The notes under the pieces were generated by a model. That model saw only the letters and a list, made by a program, of their open reading frames with translations. It did not search any database and was not told the origin of the DNA. 64,000 nucleotides of DNA, from contig NC_092497.1 of NCBI RefSeq assembly GCF_047495875.1, positions 59,495,477-59,559,476 on the forward strand. The letters are read 5' to 3'. A program made the position numbers and the translations under genes. The DNA comes from Pithys albifrons albifrons. Its lineage: Eukaryota > Chordata > Aves > Passeriformes > Thamnophilidae. How positions within the stretch are numbered: position 1 is the stretch's first letter; each line of letters starts with the position of its first letter. Of the stretch, positions 49,633-60,022 are shown one piece after another.

Positions 49633-49692
49633 TTTCCAGGGTCTCACTTTTCTGCATGACAAGCTTAAATTAAAACCACAATCCTGTGTCTC
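49633..49692 (-). CDS. Probable coding exon of the unidentified minus-strand gene
   Basis: 60 nt between acceptor TACCCTGTTTGTATTCAG and donor GGAAA|GTAAGAG, phase 0 at both ends. The only open frame reads ETQDCGFNLSLSCRKVRPWK. Both splice sites are strong. Its phase fits one frame of the exon at 49858-49919. Confidence 0.55.
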
Positions 49693-49857
49693 CTGAATAC
49701 AAACAGGGTAACAAGTAAAATCAGTAATGATTATATCCACTGTGTTAGGCAAAGAAAGTAATTTGCAGTGTTCACCTAAAACATTAGTAAAATAATCTAA
49801 TAATTATATAATTGAAAGTTACTTTTAAGATAGTCAAATCTGCCAGAACAAATATAC

Positions 49858-49919
49858 CTGGAGAAATAAACAGATGCAAGAGGATTGCACTGCCCTGTGC
49901 CAGACACTGCACAACTCCA
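49858..49919 (-). CDS. Candidate coding exon
   Basis: 62 nt between acceptor GTGTGTTTCCTGGGACAG and donor TCCAG|GTATATT. All three frames are open, so coding is not proved. The frame that starts with two nucleotides and ends in phase 0 (ELCSVWHRAVQSSCICLFLQ) would connect 51336-51409 to 49633-49692 without a phase break. Confidence 0.4.
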
Positions 49920-50121
49920 CTGTCCCAGGAAACACACCAATGATTCCAACATGGCAGACTTGATACATAAGGATTATATCATTAACAGCTAATTAAAAGC
50001 ACAACTTATTGTGGGTACAAATTCTTAAGCCAAGGCATCTAAACATGTGATCTGCCTGTTGTCTTCCATTATGCATTGGAATTTTATTTCCTGCCAGCCA
50101 CAGAAAGATACAAAGCATGTT

Positions 50122-50641
50122 TGTAATGGTTTGACCCACGGCTTCCTCAGTAACCACTGTATCTAAGGAAGTTACAAGTATTCCAACCTGTCTTCCACGT
50201 AGCAGGGGAGGAGTGGTTTAGGTTTTTTTCCTTCCTTGACTGGGGAGCTCATGGGTGTTGGAGCCTGATCCCTCCATTTGTTGGTGGTTCTCCTGTCCTG
50301 GGTGAGATTGTTTCATGCTCGTTCCCCTTCCTTGAGGTTTTCAATTGTGTTTGCCTGATTCATTTGTTTCTTTTCGTTTGGTTTTGGGTTCTTCTCAATT
50401 TTCCAGGGTCTCAGTCCCCTATTCCCCTTTTCCCTTTCCCCTGGGGGCGGGATCCTATGTACTGTGTATACAGTGTGATTGTGAATGTTAGAAAATATAA
50501 TTTATTCTTTTATTCAGTTCAGTTTCTTTTGAGTTCGTTTCTTTTCAGGTTTTTTTTCCCCTTTCCTTTGCTGGGAAAGTTTCTGGCAGGGGGAAGGGGG
50601 ACCAGTTCATGGTTGGTAACAGCTAAGCCAAACCTGGGACA
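50122..50641 (+). mobile_element. Solo LTR with perfect 5-bp duplication (family F)
   Basis: Begins TGTAATGGTTTGACCC and ends AGCTAAGCCAAACCTGGGACA. It is flanked by ATGTT at 50117-50121 and 50642-50646. It is GT-rich, about 520 bp, with no internal retroviral sequence beside it. The orientation is tentative, because AATAAA-like hexamers are clearer on the minus strand (near 50501-50516). A 96-codon ORF in it is not a gene. Confidence 0.87.
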
Positions 50642-50646
50642 ATGTT

Positions 50647-51335
50647 TCATTTAAGAAGATTGTAGTAAAATTTCTTTTTGATCTGACATTTTTGCTTGCA
50701 AATATTTCTAAAAGGATAAACTAAATAATATTTCAGAATGAAATATTTAAATTACTGTTCTTCAAATAACATGGTAAAAATTGGTGCAAAGTTTATATAT
50801 ATTGTACTACAAAATTTCTGCACAGCATCTAAATGCAAACCAACTGTACAGAGATGCTCTTCAGATCAGAAGTGTTTATACCACCAAAAACACCAAGCTC
50901 TCAACTGCTTTTAAGGTACATTTAGTATTTTTAACCACCTTCTATGAGTTTGTCCATCTTCAAACATAAAAGCTATTGATAAAATGGCAAGTAGATACTG
51001 AAGACACAAAAATATCTATACATTACAAATCTTGAAATTAGTGTCACATGAAACCAGTGTTTTATGCATTACTAAGTAGATAGCTTCAAATTAATAAAAA
51101 TGGTCAAAAGAGGTATCTAGATTAAGTTCTTAATTAAAATACACTAGAAATTTTCCTTTAGAATTACTGTAGTTTGAGAGCAGGAGCTTAAAATACTTGT
51201 TTCAATATTCTACATATGTGTAATTCAATGAACAAATTGCAGCATCATCATCTTCATAAGATCAGAGCAAATTCCTCACAAATCCAAAGTTAGTAGTAAA
51301 AAACCACAACTTAACATACTAGCTTTTTGCAGTAC
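50647..51335. other. Intron-like, unassigned
   Basis: AT-rich, nothing recognised. Confidence 0.5.
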
Positions 51336-51409
51336 CTCTCCCAAGTTTTATTCTGGGAAGATGCAGCTTCACAGACATCAGATCTGTTCCTACAGCCCAC
51401 GAATCACTA
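51336..51409 (-). CDS. Coding exon of the unidentified minus-strand gene
   Basis: A very strong acceptor (CCTTTTTTCTGCTTCTACATGTCAG) and donor (GAGAG|GTACTG) enclose 74 nt. One leading nucleotide completes a Cys codon with the TG ending 51459-51516, and one is left at the end. The frame reads SSDSWAVGTDLMSVKLHLP and then RIKLGR. The intron to the preceding exon is only 49 nt, unusually short for a vertebrate. Confidence 0.8.
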
Positions 51410-51458
51410 CTGACATGTAGAAGCAGAAAAAAGGGGAATTAAAACAGCAGCACCTCAC

Positions 51459-51516
51459 CATGCCAATACAGGGTATCCGTGGGTTCTGTAACACTTTCTA
51501 GTCCAAGAGCTGAGTG
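51459..51516 (-). CDS. Coding exon of the unidentified minus-strand gene
   Basis: 58 nt between acceptor TTGTTTTCCTCTCCTATAAAG and donor GCATG|GTGAGG. In the frame joining the flanking exons it reads (A)LSSWTRKCYRTHGYPVLA(C). A second frame (beginning HSALGLESVTEPTDTLYWH) is also open and looks protein-like, but it breaks the phase with both neighbours. The phase argument decides the frame. Confidence 0.72.
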
Positions 51517-51553
51517 CTTTATAGGAGAGGAAAACAATTATCCACCTGAGGAT

Positions 51554-52282
51554 CACAGAATCATAGAATCAATTGGGTTGGAAAAGACCTCCGAGATCAT
51601 CAAGTCCAACCCTTGGTCCAACTCCAGTCCCTTTACCAGATCATGGCACTCAGTGCCACGGTCAATCTCACCTTAAAAACCTCCAGGGATGGGGAATCCA
51701 CCCCCTCTCTGGGCAGCCCATTCCAATGCCTGAGCACTCTCTCTGCAAAGAATTTTTTTCTTATCTCCAACTTCAATTTCCCCTGGCAGAGCTTGAGCCC
51801 GTGCCCCCTTGTCCTATTGCTGAGTGCCTGGGAGAAGAGACCAACTCCCACGTGGCCAAAACTTCCCTTCAGGTAGTTCTAGACAGTGCTGAGGTCACCT
51901 CTGAGCCTCCTCTTCTCCAGACTAAACAACCCCAGCTCCCTCAGCCTCTCCCCACAGCACCTTCTCCACCCTCGTTGCTCTTCTCTGGCCCCACTCCAGC
52001 CCCTCAATCTCTTTCCTCAACTGAGGGGCCCAGAACTGAACACAACACTCAAGGTGTGGCCTCCCCAGCACAGAGTCCAGGGGAAGGGTCACTGCCCTGG
52101 GACTGCTGGCCACACTATTTTTGATCCAGGACAGGATCCCATTGGTCTTCTTGGCCACCTGGGCACACTGTTGGCTCCTGTTGAGCTTTCTGTCACTCAG
52201 TCCCCCCAGGTCCCTTTCTGCCTGGCTGCTCTCCAGCCACTCTGTGCCCAGCCTGGAGCGCTGCAGGGGCTTGTTGTGGCCA
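51554..52282 (-). mobile_element. CR1 LINE, end of ORF2 and 3' UTR
   Basis: The plus strand starts CACAGAATCATAGAATCAATTGGGTTGGAAAAGACC (CR1 3' end reversed). On the minus strand there are remnants of the ORF2 C-terminus such as TEWLESSQAERDLGG and [20 protein letters not shown]. It is highly similar to 23719-24431 and 4289-4605, so all three belong to one subfamily. It sits between two coding exons of the minus-strand gene. Confidence 0.95.
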
Positions 52283-52472
52283 CTCCTTTGTTGTACCCAG
52301 TCCTTCACGTGGTACATAGAGCAGAGCAGCCAAACTGCACCTGCATGAAAGCAGCAACTGAGCCACTGCCACGATATCTGGAATTACCTTCAGAGAAGTT
52401 CTGAACTTCCAGGTAACTTCACCCACAACAGAGGAGGCAGATACAGGCCTTCGCAGAACATCACAGTCCTAC

Positions 52473-52624
52473 CAGATACAATCACAAGAACTTTGCTGTC
52501 TTCTAACAGAAAAACAATTACTTCCTCCAAAGGATGATTCCGTTCCTCATTTTCAATCTGTGTAATAGCATCAGGATGAAAGTAGTGCTGTTCAAGTTTA
52601 AAATTCACTGGCCAGATATCTTTT
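52473..52624 (-). CDS. Coding exon of the unidentified minus-strand gene
   Basis: The acceptor (TGATTTTTGTTTTTTGTCTGGCAG) is very strong; the donor (TCTG|GTAGGA) is moderate. The single open frame of 152 nt starts with one nucleotide completing Arg from 53328-53395 and leaves one nucleotide that completes Ala in 51459-51516. It reads KDIWPVNFKLEQHYFHPD, AITQIENEERNHPLEE, VIVFLLEDSKVLVIVS. The last part is a strong beta-strand pattern. The protein is not recognised. Confidence 0.86.
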
Positions 52625-53327
52625 CTGCCAGACAAAAAACAAAAATCATCTGCTTATCTGTCCAGGCACCACAGTTTCATATCATTTCACTGAGGACTGA
52701 TATCACAATCGAAAAAACAAAAGGTCAGCTGTAGCAACTCTTCCATAATAGTTTATTTGCAATACCTTTCCCAAGTGAGATAACAAAAAAAACCACCACC
52801 CAACAAAAAGGCAAAGAACATCTACAAGATGTACATACTGTTAACACCCATACTATTTCTGTCTTATTATATGCACTTCAAAACTAAATGGTTACTGAAA
52901 GTTTACAGCAAATAGTGGAGATTATTGCAAAAATCTGAAGAAATCATAGTCCATGAGCAACAGGAATAGTACAGTGCTTTTCAGACTGTACAGTGCTAAG
53001 AGATATTTGGAAAAAAAAAAAAAAGCCCAGGACATTAGCACAAGAATGAGCCCTATAGGAAGAATAAATTTTCTAAGATATTCTGAGATTTAATGGGCAG
53101 TACTGAAAAAATGAAAGAAAACGGCACCACATCCAGCTGCTCTGAAATCTGTCGAGTACAAATTTCTAAAGTATGTACCATTAAGGTATTTTCAAAAATG
53201 CCTAAACCCACAGAAATTATCAACCACTATTTCATTCTAGAAAGCCACATTTTCATGAAATAACACATATTTAAACAGACTTATGTAGTAGTTGAAATCA
53301 TCCAATTTCAAGAATAGACTCCCAAAC

Positions 53328-53395
53328 CTCTCACTCATGTTATACAGTGCAAGTCTTCTCCACATAACTGAGTAGCCCTCAGTATTTTCAAGGGG
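53328..53395 (-). CDS. Coding exon of the unidentified minus-strand gene
   Basis: 68 nt after acceptor GGTGCTACTTTTGTGCAG, phase 0 in and two nucleotides out, with a weak but usable donor GAG|GTTTGG. The frame reads PLENTEGYSVMWRRLALYNM and SE, then Arg shared with the next exon. The phase-0 start fits the phase-0 end of 58308-58375. Confidence 0.68.
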
Positions 53396-54251
53396 CTGCA
53401 CAAAAGTAGCACCATCACATCCCACATATCACACAACTTCGGTGCAACTGACAACTTTAATTTCCACCCATTTTAAACAGTAAATCAAAGTATTAAAAAG
53501 CATTAAGATGATTTTAAAGGAAACTATAAAACTGCATGTACAAAAGTGTCTTTTTAAAACAATTAGAAGTCTCTAAGACAATAAAGTACAACTGCACAGA
53601 TGAAGACAGTTGCAGAGCTGGTACTCTGTGCAAAGCAAACACCTCTTCTGTCGCAACTACATCCTTGTTGCAAAGCCTGACAGCAGCAAACTGCCTAACC
53701 CTACCTCTGGTGCAAAATCAGAGAGCACCAAGAGTGCCAGAACTCCAAATGTACAAGGCCTCGAAACAAATCCTTGGGACACGTGACACTTCTGTTAATA
53801 ATGGAGACAACAGAGAGGCACTAAAAGCTATGCCTTTAAAGCAGCACTATGGGACCGTGTGATCATCACTGTAAAAAGGCAACCCATGGAAGCAGCTCAA
53901 GGTAGGCTTCTGGAAAACTGCACTTGCCATCGCACACTCACCCACACTGAAGTTGGCCCACTGACCCATTCACCAGAACCAGCATTTTTTAATTTTGAAA
54001 GGAAAATACTCTGTGAGAACCTCACATTTGGGGGTTGGGGTTGTTTCTTTGTTGTTGTTTTGGGGGGGTTGTTATGGGTTTGTATTTTGGTTTGGTTTTT
54101 TTGGCTTGTTACTTTGGTGTTTTCTTGCTTGGTTTGGTTTTTAGTACAGCGAAGTTTTTCCAGAATTCTGTACTGTTTAATGAAACAGTATGTATGTGTG
54201 TATGGCCAGACTTTGGGAATGCAGATTTGGGCAGGGCTCTCCCCACGTGCC
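53396..54251. other. Intron-like, with a G/T-rich tract at 54029-54145
   Basis: No exon. 54029-54145 is almost only G and T (runs such as TTGTTGTTGTTTTGGGGGGGTTG) and may be low-complexity or part of a decayed LTR. Confidence 0.45.
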
Positions 54252-54552
54252 CTTCCAGCCTGTGCAGTGGATGTTTTAGGTGAGGCTCAGCATGCACAGA
54301 ACTGGCCCCACCATTTCAGTCCCACGGTCCACCTGCCACGGCCGAGTGAGCTTGGACAGTGACAGGGAAGTCCTTGGGACTGTCACAGCCCCCGGTACTG
54401 ACCGGGGCTGACCCTGCTGAGCATCCCAGATCTGATGGGATGGGATGGTAGGGAGGGATTGAACTGCCAGGGGACTGCCCCACTGAGACTCGAACTCAGG
54501 CCCTTGGGATTCAGAGTTCAGAGTGCTCTCCTTTACACCAAGAGACCGCCCC
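54252..54552 (-). mobile_element. tRNA-headed SINE-like element
   Basis: On the minus strand, from about 54552, there is a tRNA-Gln-like head: TGGTGTAAAGGAGAGCACTCTGAACTCTGAATCC followed by CCTGAGTTCGAGTCTCAG, which forms a perfect T-arm stem and contains A- and B-box-like sequences. The anticodon stem is badly mispaired, so it is not a functional tRNA. A body follows, whose last about 130 bp (54382-54252) matches 19110-19246. A pol III tRNA head fused to a body shared with another repeat is the structure of a SINE. Family name unknown. Confidence 0.7.
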
Positions 54553-55424
54553 AATAAAACAGCAGAGCTATATTAACAGTCCATCAATGCCACTCCAGCT
54601 CACCCTGACACTTCTGGCCTGACATCAGCCACGCTGCTCAACAGGCCTATTACCTTCTCAAACTCACTGCACAGTGAGCTCTGCTCATCAGCTCAGCAGA
54701 AAACCACTCATTTGTAATGCCCCACTCCATGGGGCTGGGATTACCCAGGCCAGAGCAGTGGAGACGGTGCATGAGAACAAAGTGGCAGCATGGAGTGGAA
54801 CCAATTCCTTGCAACAAACTCTGTCTCACAGAGCTCAGCCACAGCCTGTGATTGATTGCTTTCTGCAAATATCATACAAGCAGCTGGTGAGCTCAGAGAT
54901 ACTCTTCTACCCTATACAGATTGCTTCTCTTAGGAGCTGGAATACCAAGTTATACAAGCCAGTTGATACTTCTGGTTTTTTAAGCCCTTACCAGTAAGGC
55001 AAGTCCATTTCAGAGCATTTATTTGCATGTGTTTGTTCCCACCTCCATTAACCACTCCGAAGTTTAAAAGAAACAAACTTACTCTTACTTCTTGCCTAGA
55101 TTAGCCCTCCATATATCAATTATTTCCTACTACATAAAGCACTAGTTAGATAAAATCAACATTAGCAATCACTTTTTGTTCATCTTGAAAAAGTTATGAC
55201 CATTTTTCACTTCAGCTTATACATAGCTCAGATGTTTCCTACTCATTTAAGCAGAAAAGCATTAAAAAATAAATACTTCCCAATCACATTGATCTTTTTC
55301 ACCATTTTTTTTAACCTAGATTTTTTTTTTCTGATTTACGTTTTCAGATAGAAAGTATTCTTAAACCATACTTATAATTTTACCAAACTGGTAGGAGATG
55401 GAACACCAGCACTACCTTTTCCAG
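54553..55424. other. Intron-like, unassigned
   Basis: A slightly GC-richer part lies at 54570-54860. No exon or repeat was recognised. A donor-like site near 55094 with a 13-codon frame was not accepted. Confidence 0.45.
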
Positions 55425-55500
55425 TGCTGTGGTTCAACCCCAGCTCAGCCCCACACAGCCCATCACTCACTGCCTGCAGTGGGATGGGGGAGAGTTCAGT
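55425..55500 (-). mobile_element. Fragment of a family C (ERVL-type) LTR end
   Basis: TGCTGTGGTTCAACCCCAGCTCAGCCCCACACAGCCCATCACTCACT...GGGATGGGGGAGAG is the reverse complement of the 3' end of the avian ERVL LTR family seen at 17520-18088. Only about 75 bp is recognisable. Confidence 0.7.
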
Positions 55501-56107
55501 GGTGACAAAACACAGAGGGACATAGATCTATAGCCCACAAAAAGCTTTAAAAATGATTTTGTAGTTTTAGAAGACAGTATTATAATTGCACCACTGAATA
55601 ACGTCAGAGTCAGGTACAATCCCCACAAAAACAGAAAAAAAATCCACCCCATTTGGATACAATGGAGCAACGAGACCAAAAGACAATCACAGACTGGTGG
55701 CTTAAGACCACGACAGGAAGATAATCTTCAGAGAACGCCTCAGATACAACGGGACTTTCCAAAATATATAAAACAGGAGAAAAGAGGAACACTAAACTAA
55801 GGACTCTGTGAAAAATACGGGGGCAAAATTGCACATAGTTCTGAAAGGCGGAACAGGATGTTCATGATTAGTTACAGTAAGTACAATGCTACCTATGTCT
55901 AAAGTCCAGACAAACACAGTTTTTTAAACATTTGCATTCTGGATAAAAGAACAATGACAGATGAAAGACTACAGAAATTCTGTAGTAAATAATGCTGCAA
56001 TTTCTAGCATTAAAGTACATAAGGTGTATAACAGGTTTAAGTAGAGCTGTTAAATTTGCAATAAAAGTGTAAATCCAAGTGTAAATCCACGCCCATTCCA
56101 TTTCCCC
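55501..56107. other. Unassigned
   Basis: Nothing recognised. It may include more of a decayed ERV. Confidence 0.4.
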
Positions 56108-56640
56108 TGATGCAGGAAGGATTTTTGATTTTTTGTTTTTCACAGTTTACAGATTTTAGGAACACAGTAGCTGTAGCAAAGTAGATTTTAAGTGGGTTAA
56201 TATTTCTAGCAGCCTAAGTTTAATGTCTTTCTATCTCTATCCCCGTCCCAGAACAGGGAGCTCAAATTCCTCAGCTGTTTAGTCTGTTCAAGGTACAAGA
56301 TTGAAGGGTATCAGAAGAAGACATAAACACTGGGCAGTGACCCGGAACACTGTAAACCCTCCAAGAGCACCTTGTGTGCTGAAGAGGAGGTGAAGAGGGG
56401 GTCTCATCGACCCCAGCCCCAGTTCCTGGGGGGTGGGACTGGGACGGGACAGAGGTGGAACTGGAAACGTGTAAAGTGGTGATTGGATGGATCATATTGT
56501 AAAAGTCATGGAAATTAAAGCTTTCCCAGTGTGCGTCAATGTATTCCTGGGCAAGCCTGGGTGCTCATTAAAGCAACTACCCTTTATCTTATCTCCTACT
56601 ACAATTTGGCTTGGAGTCTTTTTTACAGACTTTTACAGCA
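56108..56640 (+). mobile_element. Solo LTR (family B, copy 3)
   Basis: Begins TGATGCAGGAAGGATTTTTGATTTTTTG and ends TTTTTACAGACTTTTACAGCA. It aligns with 10429-10966 and with the reverse of 30320-30863. It contains CATTAAAG and TTATCTTATCTCC near the 3' end. No target duplication is clear. Confidence 0.84.
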
Positions 56641-58307
56641 CCACCCCTGTCACATACACACTAACAACGCACTATTTTGGAGAACACAGCCACCTGTAAG
56701 AGCACCTCCAGATACCCATGTGTGGTCCCAGATGGTGGTCACGACAGAAACATGAGGAGAGGGAATGCAGACAGCTGTAGGACCTACTGCCATTACACCC
56801 ACCTCATACAAGATTTGATCTCTCATACTTAAAACTGTAACCCATATAAAGTTACAATCAAGTTCTTTGTGAAACAAAGTGTTCTCACCCAGCTTCAGAA
56901 ATCTGACAAGTTCATTTTTCTAGCTTCAGAAAGATAAAAAGTTCAACTAGAATTTGCAGAAACAAATGATATAAACAAAGATGCCTGTCTGTCATTCATT
57001 ACTCTGACATAATCTTGTCTTTGCCCTATACAAATAAAAATGTATTTGTATTATCTTTGATTGATGCAAATTACCATCATTTTAAAATAATGATGCTGAC
57101 AGTTTTAAGGATTTGCTTCACAGCATCACACTTGTGATCTCCTTCAGAAAGCATCACAGCTCACTAGGAGAAGAATTATCAGGTTTGATTTATTGCTATC
57201 CTTAAGTGAATAGCTGAAGACTTTTACAAAGTACAACATGGGTCAAGATACCAACTCAGCAAATGAAGAACTACAAGTGATTCATCTGGAGTTTACCAGG
57301 TGTCTCTTTGACACATGCTACCACCAGATTAAAAAAAAAAACCTACGGAAATTTGAAGATTTTTATTTCAGCTCAATTTAGGTGACTTTAATATCTAGCA
57401 GCACACATTTTAGTGGAAAGATTTTTCACCCCAGTATCACGGAATTTGATTTGTGACTAAAGTAGAGTAATAATACTTGGACAATTGACCCAAAGAACCA
57501 TTAAATACAGATATTTCAAACACTGAAAAAGGCTCGATATCTACCTACCAATTCCTGGTCATCAATTTTTTAATTAAAATCTCACAAAACTTGTTAAACA
57601 AGAGAAGCCAAAAAACCCCCTCAAAATAAACAAAAAATCCAAAGTGCCTACACTCAAATTCAAGATGTATCATGTCCATTAAAATACATATAAATTTAGC
57701 CTATGTAATTAAACATTTTGCTTAGTTCAGTAACAATTTATTACTTCAGTAAGCAGTTCAAAGCATAAACTTTCTCATAAAATTTATTAATTACTGGAAT
57801 CCAGAGAGGAAAAAAAATTACATATAATTTCACTGTGTATAACTTTTTTGGTCATCTCTTTTGGTACAGCAGTTACATATTACTAGGAAGTTTTTCCAGT
57901 TTCAGCAAAAGCCTCTTCTGAAGGTAACATGCAACTTTCTCTCAATTTGCTTTTACTGACATGCACTTTTCTTACATAAAAAGCTAACAGGTCCAAATGC
58001 ACAAACTACCAGAGAGTAAAGAGGGTGTATGGGCATCTTCTGAGCTGACTACTGATTACATTTCAACTTTCCATTTGCAGTTTCACAGAGCACTTCACAA
58101 AACAAAACATTGTGTGCTCCAGAAATACACAAATACCACACAGATGCTGTGAATTTCTGTACTGCCTTAGTCTGTGGTGTGTATTTTAATTACAGTACAC
58201 AATGTCTCTTTCAATAACTGTATGAAAAACATAGGAAGTGACTTGTGTTTAAAAGTCACACCTTGTTGCAATTTGCTTGTGTGTTCCATTCAAGTTTTTC
58301 ACATTAC
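56641..58307. other. Intron-like, unassigned
   Basis: AT-rich, nothing recognised. Confidence 0.5.
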
Positions 58308-58375
58308 CTCGGTCCATTCTGGATATTTAGTACCTGAATCTTCAACACTGAGAGCATCATTTGGTTCAGTTCCTC
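58308..58375 (-). CDS. Coding exon of the unidentified minus-strand gene
   Basis: 68 nt between acceptor GTACATCAAACTTAG and donor CCGAG|GTAATG, starting with two nucleotides and ending in phase 0. The frame reads GTEPNDALSVEDSGTKYPEW then TE. Acidic, hydrophilic, clearly protein-like. Its phase-0 end fits the start of 53328-53395. Confidence 0.78.
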
Positions 58376-59839
58376 CTAAGTTTGATGTACAAGTTCACTA
58401 ACACACCAGCTGATAATGCACAGGCACAACCAGATGTCACTTGAATGTACAAGTAAATAAATTTAATATTAGAAAAGGCTAATTACATGCAAAATACATT
58501 ACCTGCAAATGAATAATCATCATGCCAACCAAAAAGCAGAAAAAAAGTTCTGCATCACCACTTTTACTCTCCTGTTTTATTCCATCCCTCAGCAATTTGT
58601 CATTATGTTAATTCAGTGTATGTACTCTGTATTTCTACACATAAAGTGTTCATTAAAAGTGGTACAAAATTACAGCACCAAGAAATCTGTAAGTGCTATA
58701 ACAACTAATTTTATATGACTCAAAAAATGAAGTTTTTGTAAAACTGTAGAATAGGCACAGCTGTTAATCAAACCTATGTAACCTAACAAGTCAAAGAGTA
58801 TAATTAATGCAACAATACAGGTGTGTTGCCTTAAAAATGTGTACACACATCCACACTGTACACATCAAGTCAACTTGCAACATGGAATAGCTGGTTTAAA
58901 AAGCTCAATAAATGCAGTACTTGCTTAGAAAGGAAAAAGGAAAAGAAGCTCAGAGTGGTGAAACCATGAGGCTGACCTTATTAAGACATTTCAGAGTTAC
59001 TCTGACAGCGATCCTGGCAGCTGAACCGAAGAAGGATCTGTGGAACCAGCACAATATTCTGAAATTATCTGCTGTGCATTGGTAATTCCCTACAGCTAGG
59101 GCTCGAAGGCTCCTGTCACCACTGCAAAGTCAATGCTGCCACCTAAGGGTGACGGTCCCGTACTGTATTCACTGCAGATTACTTACAGAATCTGATACAG
59201 AAAACAAAATGACACCTGCATGGTGGTTCAGATGCCTTTGCAGCAGATACTTCATCATGTACGTGTGCACTAGCTCCACTTTTCTCCTTCTATTCGCGCC
59301 AAACTCAACATGAAGAGTTTTACGGTAAGAACAGTATTACAGAAATTACTCAGGTCAAAATGCAACAGATTAAAAAAAAAGTAAGAAAAGTATCAGACTC
59401 TGAGAATTAAGTTGTATAGTTAAGATTTCTAAAGAACTGAACAAATCATTTTATTGCATTAGAAAAATGAATAAAGTGAAAAAAGGGCTTATTGAAAGAC
59501 TAATTTTCCATGAGGTTTTTACTATTGAACAGATATCTCAAACAGTTCCTATGAAGGTGTGGCTTCCAATACCTCAGCCTGGCATCAACATAGTTGCTCA
59601 GTGCATTTGTAAAGCACTGAACTTTGCTTCTTTGGTACCTTAGTGGGTTTTGGTGCATATGTAATGTGTTTGATAAAGTAAAATACAAGAGGGAGTTGGT
59701 TGTTACCAGTGCACACCATCTACCACCTTGTCATCTGTTGTTACTTTAGGAAGCTCTAATTTAATACTTGATGGCAGATAGAGCATCTTTTATAAATAGC
59801 TTAGATATATAATGGAGAAATCAATCTAAGGATTGACAT
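58376..59839. other. Intron-like, unassigned
   Basis: At 58503-58549 a frame ending SFA before a good donor (TTGCAG|GTAATG) would join in phase to 58308-58375, but its acceptor has no pyrimidine tract, so it is not called. Confidence 0.45.
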
Positions 59840-60022
59840 AATTCTTTACTGGGAGGGTGGAGAGGCACTGGAAAAGGCTGCAGAGATTTTGTGGATGCCT
59901 CATCCCAGGCTGGATAAGTCTTTGAGCCACTTGTTCTTCTGGGAAGTGTCCCCACCCACAGCAGCGAGGCTGGAACCAGGTGATGATGAAGGTCCCTTCC
60001 AACCCAAACCATGATTCTACAA
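59840..60022 (+). mobile_element. CR1 LINE 3' remnant
   Basis: TTTACTGGGAGGGTGGAGAGGCACTGGAAAAGGCTGC, TGTCCCCACCCACAGCAG and GAAGGTCCCTTCCAACCCAAACCATGATTC follow the CR1 3' end in plus orientation. Confidence 0.92.

Noticed and set aside
51573..52404. Long plus-strand ORFs (183 and 172 codons)
   Set aside because: They lie antisense to a CR1 LINE. Similar frames recur at the other CR1 copies (4309, 23778).
53859..54362. 167-codon plus-strand ORF
   Set aside because: It spans a G/T-rich low-complexity tract and the SINE-like element. The Phe, Leu, Val and Trp-rich composition reflects the base composition.
54480..54552. Functional tRNA-Gln gene
   Set aside because: The anticodon stem is almost wholly mispaired and the acceptor stem relies on wobble pairs, while the downstream body is repetitive. 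It is better explained as a SINE head.
55094..55131. Possible 38-nt minus-strand exon (EIIDIWRANLGK)
   Set aside because: It would break the phase between 58308-58375 and 53328-53395, and its acceptor is poor.
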